This document shows positions 1 to 8,373 of a stretch of 52,859 nt of DNA, piece by piece (within the stretch, counting starts at the first letter, position 1; the number at the start of each line of letters is the position of its first letter). The notes under the pieces were generated by a model. The model was not told the origin of the DNA. It worked only from the letters and a program-made list of their open reading frames with translations, and made no database searches. The stretch lies in contig JAFGVM010000029.1 in the NCBI GenBank assembly GCA_016937995.1, positions 1-52,859 of the forward strand, written 5' to 3'. Made by a program: the position numbers and the translations under genes. Source of the DNA: Candidatus Delongbacteria bacterium (GTDB lineage: Bacteria > UBA4055).

Positions 1-24
1 ACCCACAACCCACAACCCACAACT
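1..24. repeat. Heptamer tandem repeat (ACCCACA)n
   Basis: Three head-to-tail copies of the heptamer ACCCACA open the window. The same sequence class recurs between many genes here, for example at 17124-17150 and 17612-17652. The array is cut by the window edge, so its true length is unknown. Confidence 0.85.
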
Positions 25-171
25 ATCTTTTCAAAAATTCTCTCTTGCACAAATCATATATCAAATATATATTCTCTATAGATAGCGAAAATGTGCATTA
101 AAAAATTGAAAAGTTGTTGAACTATACTATTCAATTCGAAATTAGAAAAATATTGAAATTTAGGAGTTCTT

Positions 172-1044
172 ATGAAAAAGTTAGTATTGTTGGCATTAAC
201 TGTATTTGTAATGACAATGTTTTCTCAAATACCTGAAATGATTCTTGTTAAAGGTGGGTCATTCAAAATGGGAAGTGAAGATGGTAAGAAAAATGAGAAA
301 CCTGTACATACTGTAAAATTGAATGACTTCTACATTAGTAAATATGAAGTCAAAATTTCAGAATTTCTGGATTTCCTAATGGACTATGAAAAAGTGGATT
401 TTAAGAAAACAAAAAGGTATGCAAAATTCAATAAAGATGGTGAACTTACTTTATTGAGATCTAAAGTAGCAGATGATCATCAGTGCGCTATGTATTGGGT
501 GAATTGGTATCTGGCTGTTGATTATTGTAACTGGTTAAGTGAAAAAGCCGGATTTGAGCAGTGTTATACGGTCGATGGAAAAGATATAGATTGTGATTTT
601 ACAGCTGATGGTTTTAGACTGTTGACAGAAGCTGAATGGGAGTATGCTACCAGAGGGGGAATTTCAAGCAAAGGATATATGTATAGCGGTAGTAATGATC
701 ATGATAAAGTTGCCTGGACTAAAGAGAACACTAAAAAAATACAGGTTGTTGGTTTGAAAGCACCTAATGAACTTGGTATTTATGATATGAGTGGTAATGT
801 CAGTGAAATGTGCTGGGATTCATTCGATAGTGATTATTACAAGGACAGTGTTTCTGAAAACCCTACCGGTCCAAAAAGAAAGAGCAATAAGGTCATTCGC
901 GGTGGCAGTTGGAAGGATAAAGCTAAATTTGCTACAAATACTTCCCGAAAATATAATGCTGTTTTTGATAAGGATAAGGATCTTGGTATAAGGATAGGGA
1001 GATCTGTTAAGGCAGAGGTGAAGGAAGAAGTGAAAACATGGTAG
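172..1044 (+). CDS. SUMF1/formylglycine-generating-enzyme-like secreted protein
   Basis: The 290-residue protein starts with a signal-peptide-like segment (about residues 1-19: MKK, hydrophobic core, then SQ), so it is probably exported. The rest is a FGE-sulfatase (SUMF1) domain: MVLVKGG-like start (ILVKGGSFKMGS, about 25-36), DFYISKYEVK, PVNW-type segment (VNWYLAVDYCNWLS), RLLTEAEWEYATRGG, GIYDMSGNVSEMCWD and VIRGGSW. Known members oxidise sulfatase cysteines, but most bacterial members of this fold have other or unknown roles, and no sulfatase lies nearby. The start is supported by AGGAG about 7 bases upstream. A lysine/glutamate-rich tail follows the domain. The domain call is firm; the enzymatic role is not. 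Confidence 0.85.
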   Translation: MKKLVLLALTVFVMTMFSQIPEMILVKGGSFKMGSEDGKKNEKPVHTVKLNDFYISKYEVKISEFLDFLMDYEKVDFKKTKRYAKFNKDGELTLLRSKVADDHQCAMYWVNWYLAVDYCNWLSEKAGFEQCYTVDGKDIDCDFTADGFRLLTEAEWEYATRGGISSKGYMYSGSNDHDKVAWTKENTKKIQVVGLKAPNELGIYDMSGNVSEMCWDSFDSDYYKDSVSENPTGPKRKSNKVIRGGSWKDKAKFATNTSRKYNAVFDKDKDLGIRIGRSVKAEVKEEVKTW

Positions 1045-1269
1045 TGAATGGGATTAGGCACATGAAAGATAAAATACCCGACACTTTGGTTCACTATTAT
1101 ACCAATGAAGAACACCTTTTTAGATCAGTCACTTCTTGTAATGAGGATAGACTTGATGCGATCCTTGACGAAATTACTGAAATATGAAAAACACGGGTTT
1201 GAGTTTCAGATCTGGGATAGAGCTATAGTTGATGTGATAATTAGAAAGAATAAAGAGATGAAGGGGTAG
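1038..1269 (+). pseudogene. Decayed small ORF(s) after the SUMF1 gene
   Basis: Two short overlapping reading frames lie here. Frame A (1038-1187, 49 residues) contains IPDTLVHYYTNEEHLF. Frame B (1141-1269, 42 residues) contains KYEKHGFEFQIWDRAIVDVI. Both look protein-like, and B takes over where A stops, as expected if one gene of about 75 residues suffered a frameshift near 1145-1187. Neither has a strong ribosome site. I do not recognise the family. They could also be two genuine tiny genes. Confidence 0.35.
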
Positions 1270-1278
1270 GAAAGTATT

Positions 1279-4200
1279 ATGGAAACTAATAAAAAAGAGT
1301 TGATTTTAGATCTAATTGAAAAGTACAAGATCATCCTTAGTAATGAAGGGCTTGAGGGTGAGGTTTATAAATGGGAGCTAGTAGATCAATTCCAGGGTAA
1401 ACCTGATTTATTAGCAAATGATTTTTTAAAAGAAATTAAAAATCTAAATTTTGAGAATCTAGTATATAGATTGTCTAAGGGCTGTTTAAATGAAATGGCC
1501 GAAAATTATTCTTTAGAGTTAAAAAAACTCTTTATATACCTGTTTGATGAAGATATTGACTTGTTTGAAAGAATTGAAAAATTTACGAAAGATACGCAGG
1601 CAATATATGATCGTTATAAACCAGGTAAGAGTTCATTTCAAACAGAAAGGGAGATAGCAACTTATTTAACTTATAAATATCCAGATAAATATGTGTTTTA
1701 TAAAAGTGAAATTTACGAAAAATATTGCAAATATTTGGGTTTAAGTAAGAAGGGGAAAAATCACAAATATATACATTATTTAGAATTAATAAATGAATTG
1801 TCAAAATATGTTAGATCGGATGAAGAGCTAGTAACTAGCGTGCAAAAGCTGCTACCAGCAAATGCTTATGAAGATGAAAATTGCTTGTTACTTTCACAGG
1901 ATATTATATTCAGATCATTTCACGGTGATACAGCCAATTATTGGATTTTTCAGGCGAATCCAAAAGTTTATAAAGTTATTGAAGCGTTAAATGACAATGC
2001 TGTTTCAACATGGTCTGTAAAAGCTCATAAGGATAAAATTCAAAAAGGTGATAAAGGCATCCTTTGGATCACAGGATCTAATCCGGGTTGTTATGGTATT
2101 TTTGAGGTTACTTCAAATGTATATGATGATTATGATGATCAAGATCAAGAAAAGTATTACATTGAAGATGGAGTTAATGTAAAAGCTACACGAGTAAGAT
2201 TTAAGATTACTCATAATTTATCTGGGAATCCAATTATAAAAGAGCAAATTTCTGAATATCCTGAGTTAAATGATTTAAAAATTGGCAATCAGGGTACTAA
2301 TTTTTCTGCAACTAAGATTGAATTTGATACAATTAAAAAAATAGCTGAGAAAAATATGAAAATTAAATATTGGTTATATTCACCAGGTGAAAATGCAAAG
2401 TATTGGGATGAATTTTATAGTCAAGGTATAATTGGCTTAGGTTCCGAACCAGTCGGTGATGTTACGCAATTTAAGACTAAGAAAGAATTAACTATAAGAT
2501 TACAGGAACTAGAAAATACTACCAGTTCCAAAAAGAATGATTCAACTGCCAATTGGGATTTTTATAAAAATATGAATGTCGGTGATGTAGTTATTGTAAA
2601 ACAAGGTAGGAGTAAATTGTTAGGATACGGTATCATAACATCTGATTATTATTTTGATGAATCAAGAGATTATTACAAAAAATGCCGAAAAATTGAATGG
2701 AAGAAAAGAGGGATGTGGGATGCAGGGCATTCACTTGCATTAAAAGCTTTAACCGATATAACAAAATATGCAACTGAACATGAAGGATATAACACGTATT
2801 ACGAAAGATTATTAGGCACAATGGGAGATGTGATGAATATTTTAGAAGAATTTGCAGAATGGTTGATAAATAATCCAAAATCAAATTACTTAGATAATAA
2901 TAAGCAAAGGATAATATCTGCTTTAAATGCTTATAATGATTACTTCGAAATCGATATTTACCAATGTGGATATGAAAATTATAGATCAATTTACGATTAT
3001 CTAAATAAAAAATTATATGAAGAAACTGATAACGAATTTTTAAAAGCAAGTGAAAAGGATAGTTCTCACAGACCAAGAGCAATTCTTGGAAAAACAAATT
3101 ATATGAAATTCATTATGGAGAAGTTTCAAGATGGGAAGATTGAAGAAGTACCTTCAGAGATTAATTACCCTCTAAATACTATTTTATATGGACCTCCAGG
3201 AACTGGTAAAACTTATCATACGATCAATAAAACTCTTGAGATAATACTGAATAAAAAAATACCAGATTCATACTATTCAATAAATGATAGTAAAATAAAA
3301 GAGATTGAGATCGCCAACATTTGTAAAACGAATATTGAGGAATTGGTTTTTAAGGATATTAAGGAAAACGAACACAGAGAAATTCTAAAAGCTGCTTTTG
3401 ATCATTTTGTTAATAAAAAACAGATAGTTTTTACAACTTTTCATCAAAGTTATAGCTATGAAGAATTTGTCGAAGGGATAAAAGCAATACCACCTGGAGA
3501 AGAAGGTAATATTGAGGGTAAAGAAATGATTTACACTACTTTGCCTGGTCTTTTCAAAAAGATAAGCAAGAAAGCTGAAGAAAATTATAAACTGTCAAAA
3601 AAAGAAGTTATAAAATTAGATTTTGATAATGTCTTTAATAAATTGTTCAATGAAATCGATTTTGAAAAGGAAACAAAATTAAAGGTCAATACAAAGAATA
3701 GCTATTTTCTTATAAAAGAAGTTACAGGAAGAGGTACAATTCGTTTTGATAAGAAATCTGGTACGAGTAATCACACATTATCTAAAAAAACTTTACAAAA
3801 GATGTATGAGCAAGGAGAAAATAATATTATAACCGGTGGTCTCCAAGTTTATTATGAGTCAATTCTAGAAAAACTTCTTGATTTATCTAAATCACTTCAA
3901 AAGGAACAAAAATATGAACCAATTGAGAATTATGTCCTCATAATAGACGAGATAAACCGTGGTAATATCTCAAAGATATTCGGTGAACTTATTACTCTGA
4001 TCGAAGAATCGAAAAGGCTCGGTAATGAAGAACAATTAAAGGTAAAATTACCTTATTCCGGTGAAGAATTCGGAGTTCCGAAGAATCTTTATATTATAGG
4101 TACAATGAATACGGCTGACAGGTCGATCGCTCTGATGGATACTGCTTTGAGGAGAAGATTTCAGTTTGAGGAAATGATGCCTAAACCTGAATTGATACCT

Positions 4201-4734
4201 AAAACTATTACGGTTAAAGAGAAAGATGTCGAGCTTGAAATAAAACTTCAGGAAATGTTGATTAAGGTCAATGAACGGATTGAATATCTTTACGATAGGG
4301 ATCATACGATCGGGCACAGTGAATTTATGGATGTAGAAATAAAAGATGATTTAGATAGAGTTTTTAAAAACAAAGTTATTCCATTGCTTCAGGAATATTT
4401 TTATGATGATTGGGAGAAAATACAGATAGTGCTTGGTGATCATTATAGGCAATTTGTGAATTATACGGGGTTATTTACTGACAAGAAAAAGGAAGATGTT
4501 CTTTTGAAAGCTGAAGAAGATGAAATTTTCAGAAATGAAACTTTCAATGATAGCTTGAAAAATGAATTTAGATTTGTTCAAAGTAAGAAGTCAAAAGAAA
4601 TCAAAGTGATTGGATTTGATCATGATGATATTGAGAATGATAAGACCGAATATAAGATTAATGATAACTTTGAAACTAAGTGTTATAAGAAGATCTATGA
4701 AGTGAAGAAAGAAGATAAGAAAGAAGGCGAATAA
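1279..4734 (+). CDS. mcrB: McrB-like AAA+ GTPase of a type IV restriction system, with two EVE-like domains
   Basis: This is the motor subunit of a McrBC-type modification-dependent restriction system. It binds modified DNA through its N-terminal part and drives the McrC nuclease. Residues 1-215 form an all-helical N-terminal region. Residues about 220-355 (YWIFQANP, GDKGILWITG) are an EVE/PUA-like fold, a known reader of modified bases. About 362-500 (KYWLYSPGENAKYWDEF, GDVVIVKQGRSKLLGYG) is a second such domain. The AAA+ core has Walker A GPPGTGKT (638-645), Walker B with IIDEINRG (about 888-895) and the McrB signature MNTADRS (943-949). At 1151 residues it is much longer than E. coli McrB (about 460), because of the duplicated reader domains. 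It overlaps rhuM by one base (TAATG). Base composition differs between the reader half and parts of the motor half (see findings). Confidence 0.93.
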   Translation: METNKKELILDLIEKYKIILSNEGLEGEVYKWELVDQFQGKPDLLANDFLKEIKNLNFENLVYRLSKGCLNEMAENYSLELKKLFIYLFDEDIDLFERIEKFTKDTQAIYDRYKPGKSSFQTEREIATYLTYKYPDKYVFYKSEIYEKYCKYLGLSKKGKNHKYIHYLELINELSKYVRSDEELVTSVQKLLPANAYEDENCLLLSQDIIFRSFHGDTANYWIFQANPKVYKVIEALNDNAVSTWSVKAHKDKIQKGDKGILWITGSNPGCYGIFEVTSNVYDDYDDQDQEKYYIEDGVNVKATRVRFKITHNLSGNPIIKEQISEYPELNDLKIGNQGTNFSATKIEFDTIKKIAEKNMKIKYWLYSPGENAKYWDEFYSQGIIGLGSEPVGDVTQFKTKKELTIRLQELENTTSSKKNDSTANWDFYKNMNVGDVVIVKQGRSKLLGYGIITSDYYFDESRDYYKKCRKIEWKKRGMWDAGHSLALKALTDITKYATEHEGYNTYYERLLGTMGDVMNILEEFAEWLINNPKSNYLDNNKQRIISALNAYNDYFEIDIYQCGYENYRSIYDYLNKKLYEETDNEFLKASEKDSSHRPRAILGKTNYMKFIMEKFQDGKIEEVPSEINYPLNTILYGPPGTGKTYHTINKTLEIILNKKIPDSYYSINDSKIKEIEIANICKTNIEELVFKDIKENEHREILKAAFDHFVNKKQIVFTTFHQSYSYEEFVEGIKAIPPGEEGNIEGKEMIYTTLPGLFKKISKKAEENYKLSKKEVIKLDFDNVFNKLFNEIDFEKETKLKVNTKNSYFLIKEVTGRGTIRFDKKSGTSNHTLSKKTLQKMYEQGENNIITGGLQVYYESILEKLLDLSKSLQKEQKYEPIENYVLIIDEINRGNISKIFGELITLIEESKRLGNEEQLKVKLPYSGEEFGVPKNLYIIGTMNTADRSIALMDTALRRRFQFEEMMPKPELIPKTITVKEKDVELEIKLQEMLIKVNERIEYLYDRDHTIGHSEFMDVEIKDDLDRVFKNKVIPLLQEYFYDDWEKIQIVLGDHYRQFVNYTGLFTDKKKEDVLLKAEEDEIFRNETFNDSLKNEFRFVQSKKSKEIKVIGFDHDDIENDKTEYKINDNFETKCYKKIYEVKKEDKKEGE

Positions 4735-5762
4735 TGACGGATAAAAAATTACAGATAAGAAATAGTACTGCAGAATTTTTGATATTTACAAAGCAGGCAG
4801 GTGAAGATACGATTGAAGTGAGAGTTCAGGATGAAAATGTCTGGCTTACTCAGAAGTTAATTGCTAAACTGTTTGATGTTAAGGTGCCTACAATTAACGA
4901 ACATATTAAAAATATATTTTTAATGAATGAGTTAGATGAAAAATCAGTTGTTAGGAATTTCCTAATAACTGCATCAGACGGCAAGAATTATAAGACAAAA
5001 CATTATAATCTGGAAGTAATAATATCTCTTGGATACAGAATAAACTCACAAGAAGCTGTCAATTTCAGGCAATGGGCAACCAAGGTTCTTAAAGACTTTG
5101 CTGTTAAAGGTTATGTCCTGGACAATGAAAGATTGAAAAACGGGGCATTTCTAAGTCCTCAATATTTCAAAGACCTTATACTTGAGATTAGGGATATAAG
5201 GGAGAGTGAAAGGAATTTTTATCAGCAGATAACGGATATTTATTCTACTGCAATGGACTATGATGTCAATTCAATGACGACCAAAGACTTTTTCGCTTCA
5301 GTTCAAAATAAACTACATTATTCTGTACACGGTAATACAGCTGCTGAGCTTATAATTAAAAGAGCTGATTCAAAAAAAGATCACATGGGACTTTCAACAT
5401 GGAAAAAAGCACCTGACGGAAAGATCATAAAATCTGATGTATCCATTGCTAAGAATTATCTTAAGAAAGATGAGATCAATGCTTTGAACAGGATAGTTAC
5501 TATGTATCTTGATTATGCTGAAGATCAGGCTGAGAACGGAATACCCATGACAATGAAAGACTGGGCGGAAAAGCTGAATGCATTTTTAAAATTTAATCAA
5601 AAAGATATACTGGAAGATTTTGGAAAGGTAAGCGCGGAAGTAGCAAAATCCTTTGCTGAAAGTGAATTTGATAAATATAAGGTTATTCAGGACAGAAATT
5701 ATATATCAGATTTTGACAGGCTGATCCAGGATACAAATACATTTCAGAATAAAGAAAAATAA
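4734..5762 (+). CDS. RhuM family protein embedded in the mcrBC operon
   Basis: The 342-residue protein matches the RhuM (virulence protein) family. It has an N-terminal Bro/KilA-like DNA-binding segment (ENVWLTQKLIAKLFDVKVPTI, about 37-57; NYKTKHYNLEVIISLGYRIN) followed by the typical C-terminal half (LHYSVHGNTAAELIIKRADS; KSDVSIAKNYL; MTMKDWAEKLN). The molecular function is unknown; RhuM was named from a Salmonella pathogenicity island, and its homologues often sit in restriction-modification and mobile loci. Its ATG overlaps the mcrB stop and mcrC follows after 25 bases, so it is co-transcribed and probably co-translated with them. A role in regulation or autoimmunity control of McrBC is inference. 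Confidence 0.9.
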   Translation: MTDKKLQIRNSTAEFLIFTKQAGEDTIEVRVQDENVWLTQKLIAKLFDVKVPTINEHIKNIFLMNELDEKSVVRNFLITASDGKNYKTKHYNLEVIISLGYRINSQEAVNFRQWATKVLKDFAVKGYVLDNERLKNGAFLSPQYFKDLILEIRDIRESERNFYQQITDIYSTAMDYDVNSMTTKDFFASVQNKLHYSVHGNTAAELIIKRADSKKDHMGLSTWKKAPDGKIIKSDVSIAKNYLKKDEINALNRIVTMYLDYAEDQAENGIPMTMKDWAEKLNAFLKFNQKDILEDFGKVSAEVAKSFAESEFDKYKVIQDRNYISDFDRLIQDTNTFQNKEK

Positions 5763-5787
5763 TGTTAGGTACGAGCTAAAATAATCT

Positions 5788-7128
5788 ATGAGAAAACATT
5801 TCACATTAAACGAGCATAAATTCCTTTTTGTTGAGAATGAGAAAAGTAAACAAGGTTGGAACGATGAAGGCAATGTAGGAATTTCAGAGACTGATTTTTT
5901 GCAGATCAAACAATTTGTTCTACAAAATAACAATGAAGGAATTAATTATCTTTTTCCTACTTCAAAAAAGTCCTATGGCGAAGTACTCAAAGCTCAGCAG
6001 TATGTAGGAGTTATTAAAACAAAATGCGGAGTATCTGTAGAGATATTGCCGAAGATCAGTGAAATTGATTATACGAAACGTGAAAAAGATTCAAAAGATG
6101 AAGATAATGTTTACAACAAGCAGGAAAAAGTCCGTAAAACATTCATAAGGATGCTTAAAAGACTTAAGGATTCAAAATATAAACAATTCCAGACAGCTTC
6201 ACTTAATAACTGCAAAATGCCTCTTTTAGAGCTGTTTATCTCAATGTTTTTGGATGAACTGGCAATACTAGTTCGTAAAGGCATAAGATCGGATTATATC
6301 AATAAAGAGGAGAATGCTCCGTTCCTCAAAGGCAAACTCCTGATGAGTAAGCAGATCAAACATAATTATATACACAAAGAAAGATTTTTTATCTCTTTTG
6401 ATGAATACTCTCCAAACAGAATTGAGAACAGACTGATTAAAACTACTCTTTTATTTCTGAATGCAAGAACAGCCTCAAACGCAAATTCAAAGCGGATAAA
6501 AGAGAATCTGTTTATTTTTGATCAGATCGACACTTCAACTAATCCAAAAGCGGATTTTGGTAAGGTTAAAGATAATAGAAATATTAAATATTACGAAAAT
6601 GTAATGAGCTGGTGCAGAATGTTTTTAAACAATGAAAGCATAACTCCTTTCAAAGGTGATACAGTAGCTTTTGCTCTGCTATTTGATATGAATAGAATAT
6701 TTGAAGATTATGTAGCCTGGTGGCTGAAGCGAGAACTGTCTGATAAATATGACACTTTCCAAGCACAGGATAAGGGACATCATCTTATTGAAAGTCATCA
6801 AAAATACAAACTTAAGCCAGATATTGTAATTAATGGAAATATAATACTAGATACAAAATGGAAGTTAATCAAAAATGTTGAGAAAGATATTTCTCAGGCG
6901 GATCTGTATCAGATGTACGCATATGGGAAGAAGTATAAAGATAAAAAACCGAATAAGCTTTTTTTGATTTATCCTAAGAATGATGAAATTGAAGAGAATG
7001 ATAAAAAGATAGAAGAAGTTCATTATTATTACGATAGTGGAGAAATTCTACCACTGGGAGTATTGTTTTTTGATTGTGGTGAGGATGAGTTTATTGGGAG
7101 CAAAGATTTAGAAAATATATTGGGGTAA
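5788..7128 (+). CDS. mcrC: McrC-like nuclease subunit
   Basis: This is the nuclease partner of the upstream McrB. The N-terminal part has the McrC segment VGVIKTKCGVSVEILPKI (about residues 70-90), which in E. coli contacts the McrB ring and stimulates GTP hydrolysis. The C-terminal PD-(D/E)XK nuclease shows the PDIVI (about 344-348) and DTKWK (about 354-358) catalytic strands. At 446 residues it is somewhat longer than E. coli McrC (about 350) but intact. It is the third gene of the mcrB-rhuM-mcrC operon. No good ribosome site precedes the ATG, so coupling or a nearby alternative start is possible. Confidence 0.92.
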   Translation: MRKHFTLNEHKFLFVENEKSKQGWNDEGNVGISETDFLQIKQFVLQNNNEGINYLFPTSKKSYGEVLKAQQYVGVIKTKCGVSVEILPKISEIDYTKREKDSKDEDNVYNKQEKVRKTFIRMLKRLKDSKYKQFQTASLNNCKMPLLELFISMFLDELAILVRKGIRSDYINKEENAPFLKGKLLMSKQIKHNYIHKERFFISFDEYSPNRIENRLIKTTLLFLNARTASNANSKRIKENLFIFDQIDTSTNPKADFGKVKDNRNIKYYENVMSWCRMFLNNESITPFKGDTVAFALLFDMNRIFEDYVAWWLKRELSDKYDTFQAQDKGHHLIESHQKYKLKPDIVINGNIILDTKWKLIKNVEKDISQADLYQMYAYGKKYKDKKPNKLFLIYPKNDEIEENDKKIEEVHYYYDSGEILPLGVLFFDCGEDEFIGSKDLENILG

Positions 7129-7383
7129 AATAGTGAGTGAATTAAATAAAACAAAGGAGATTACATACAGATTCAAGAATTATTGAAGAAGTAAGACTGA
7201 TTCAAGAGAAGTTTACAAAAATAAAAGTATGACTGACAGATACTGAATCAATTGCAGATTGATGTAAATATATACCAATATAATACACCAACACAAACGA
7301 CCAATACAATGTGTCAAAATTAGATTGCTTCACATCGACGATGTTCGCAATGACAGAAAAAATCCCAAATAAATATCGCAAAG
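7129..7383. other. Gene-free stretch with repeat and toxin-antitoxin-like remnants
   Basis: No intact gene is visible. At about 7171-7235 a short frame reads DSRIIEEVRLIQEKFTK, which resembles the first turn of small proteins of the type 'DxIVEEVRxIREEY', but it breaks off. At 7341-7362 the sequence TTCGCAATGACAGAAAAAA occurs; the same 19-mer recurs at about 9031-9049, so it is a dispersed short repeat. Confidence 0.5.
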
Positions 7384-7440
7384 GGTCACTATTTGACCTA
7401 GTGCTCTTCGTATCTTGCGTTTAAATAAAAAATTACGCAG
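7384..7440 (+). promoter_or_regulatory. Palindromic promoter module of the ORF6N gene
   Basis: GGTCA-CTATT-TGACC (7384-7398) is a short inverted repeat, and its end lies about 50 bases before the ORF6N start. The identical 15-mer lies on the minus strand at 17565-17579, again about 50 bases before a gene start. The following roughly 25 bases are similar too: ACCTxxTGCTxTTCxTATxTTG. The TTTG and TAxxTTG elements inside could serve as promoter boxes of a Bacteroidota-like type; that is inference. Confidence 0.6.
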
Positions 7441-7448
7441 GAGAAGAT

Positions 7449-8372
7449 ATGCAAAAAAATGAAATTGAAAAATTCAACGAACTGGATATAAAGGATAAAA
7501 TTTATTCTATTCGTGGGTATCAGGTAATGTTGGATAGTAATCTGGCTGAACTGTATGAAGTAGAAACAAGGATACTTAATCAAGCAGTTAAAAGAAATAA
7601 AGGAAGATTTCCGCTAGAATTCTGCTTTCAATTAAATAGTCGGGAGATAAAGAGTTTGAGATCACAAATTGTGATCTCAAACAAAGCTAAAAGTTCATTG
7701 CGGTCGCAATTTGCGACCGCAAAGAAAGGTGGTGCACGATATTTACCTTATGCTTTTACTGAGCAAGGAGTTGCTATGCTATCTGCTGTCTTGCGAAGTG
7801 ATACAGCAATTGAAATAAGTGTAAAAATCATGAGTGCTTTTGTTGAAATGCGAAAGTTTATTAATTCGAATGCTCAAATATTCCAAAGATTAGACAGAGT
7901 TGAATTAAAACAGATAGAAACTGATAGCAGAATTGATAGGGTATTTTCTGCTTTAGAAAATGAAGACAATATCCCCAAACAGAGAATATTCTTCGACGGT
8001 CAAATATTCGATGCACATAAATTCGTATCTGATCTGTTCTCGAATGTAAAAAAATCGATAGTGATCATAGATAATTACATTGATGTAACTGTTCTTTCAT
8101 ATTTGTCCCAACTTCAAAAGAACACCAAAGTAAAAATCATCACAAAATCGATTTCAGAATCTATGAAATTTGATATTGAAAAATTTGAAAAACAATATTT
8201 CCCGATTGAAATTAAAATATTTAAGCAATCACACGATAGATTTGTTATAATTGATAATAAAGATGTTTATCACATAGGAGCATCGTTAAAGGATCTTGGC
8301 AAGAAGTGGTTTGCATTTACAAAGATGGAAAAAGTAGCATTAGATATTCTTAATAAAATTGAGGAGATATAA
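7449..8372 (+). CDS. ORF6N domain protein fused to a C-terminal phospholipase-D-like domain
   Basis: Residues about 12-145 form an ORF6N (KilA-N-associated, phage-type DNA-binding) domain: IRGYQVMLDSNLAELYEVE, LNQAVKRNKGRFP, YLPYAFTEQGVAMLSAVL. A short coiled region with DRVELKQIETDSRIDRVF follows. Residues about 180-300 look like a PLD-like fold (IFDAHKFVSDLF, SIVIIDNYID, HDRFVIIDNKDVYHIGASL), with only one HxR/K-type motif and therefore possibly not catalytic. The segment between the first LRSQ and GGARYLPY is longer than usual because LRSQ occurs twice, each time inside a perfect palindrome (7654-7722). GGAG precedes the ATG. The gene is close to the mcr operon but has its own promoter module. 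Function unknown; related proteins occur in phages and mobile loci. Confidence 0.88.
   Translation: MQKNEIEKFNELDIKDKIYSIRGYQVMLDSNLAELYEVETRILNQAVKRNKGRFPLEFCFQLNSREIKSLRSQIVISNKAKSSLRSQFATAKKGGARYLPYAFTEQGVAMLSAVLRSDTAIEISVKIMSAFVEMRKFINSNAQIFQRLDRVELKQIETDSRIDRVFSALENEDNIPKQRIFFDGQIFDAHKFVSDLFSNVKKSIVIIDNYIDVTVLSYLSQLQKNTKVKIITKSISESMKFDIEKFEKQYFPIEIKIFKQSHDRFVIIDNKDVYHIGASLKDLGKKWFAFTKMEKVALDILNKIEEI
7654..7722. repeat. Twin perfect palindromes inside the ORF6N coding sequence
   Basis: Palindrome 1 spans 7654-7682 with 14-base arms around a central A. Palindrome 2 spans 7698-7722 with 12-base arms around a central T. Both encode LRSQ in the left arm (TTGAGATCACAA versus TTGCGGTCGCAA). 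Each right arm is the exact reverse complement (TTGTGATCTCAA versus TTGCGACCGCAA). They lie in two consecutive 39-base units, so the reading frame is kept. Confidence 0.9.
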
Positions 8373-8373
8373 A

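Noticed and set aside
1279-4734. Prophage or integrative element bounding the restriction island
   Set aside because: No integrase, att-like direct repeats, tRNA or phage structural genes are visible; only dispersed small repeats.
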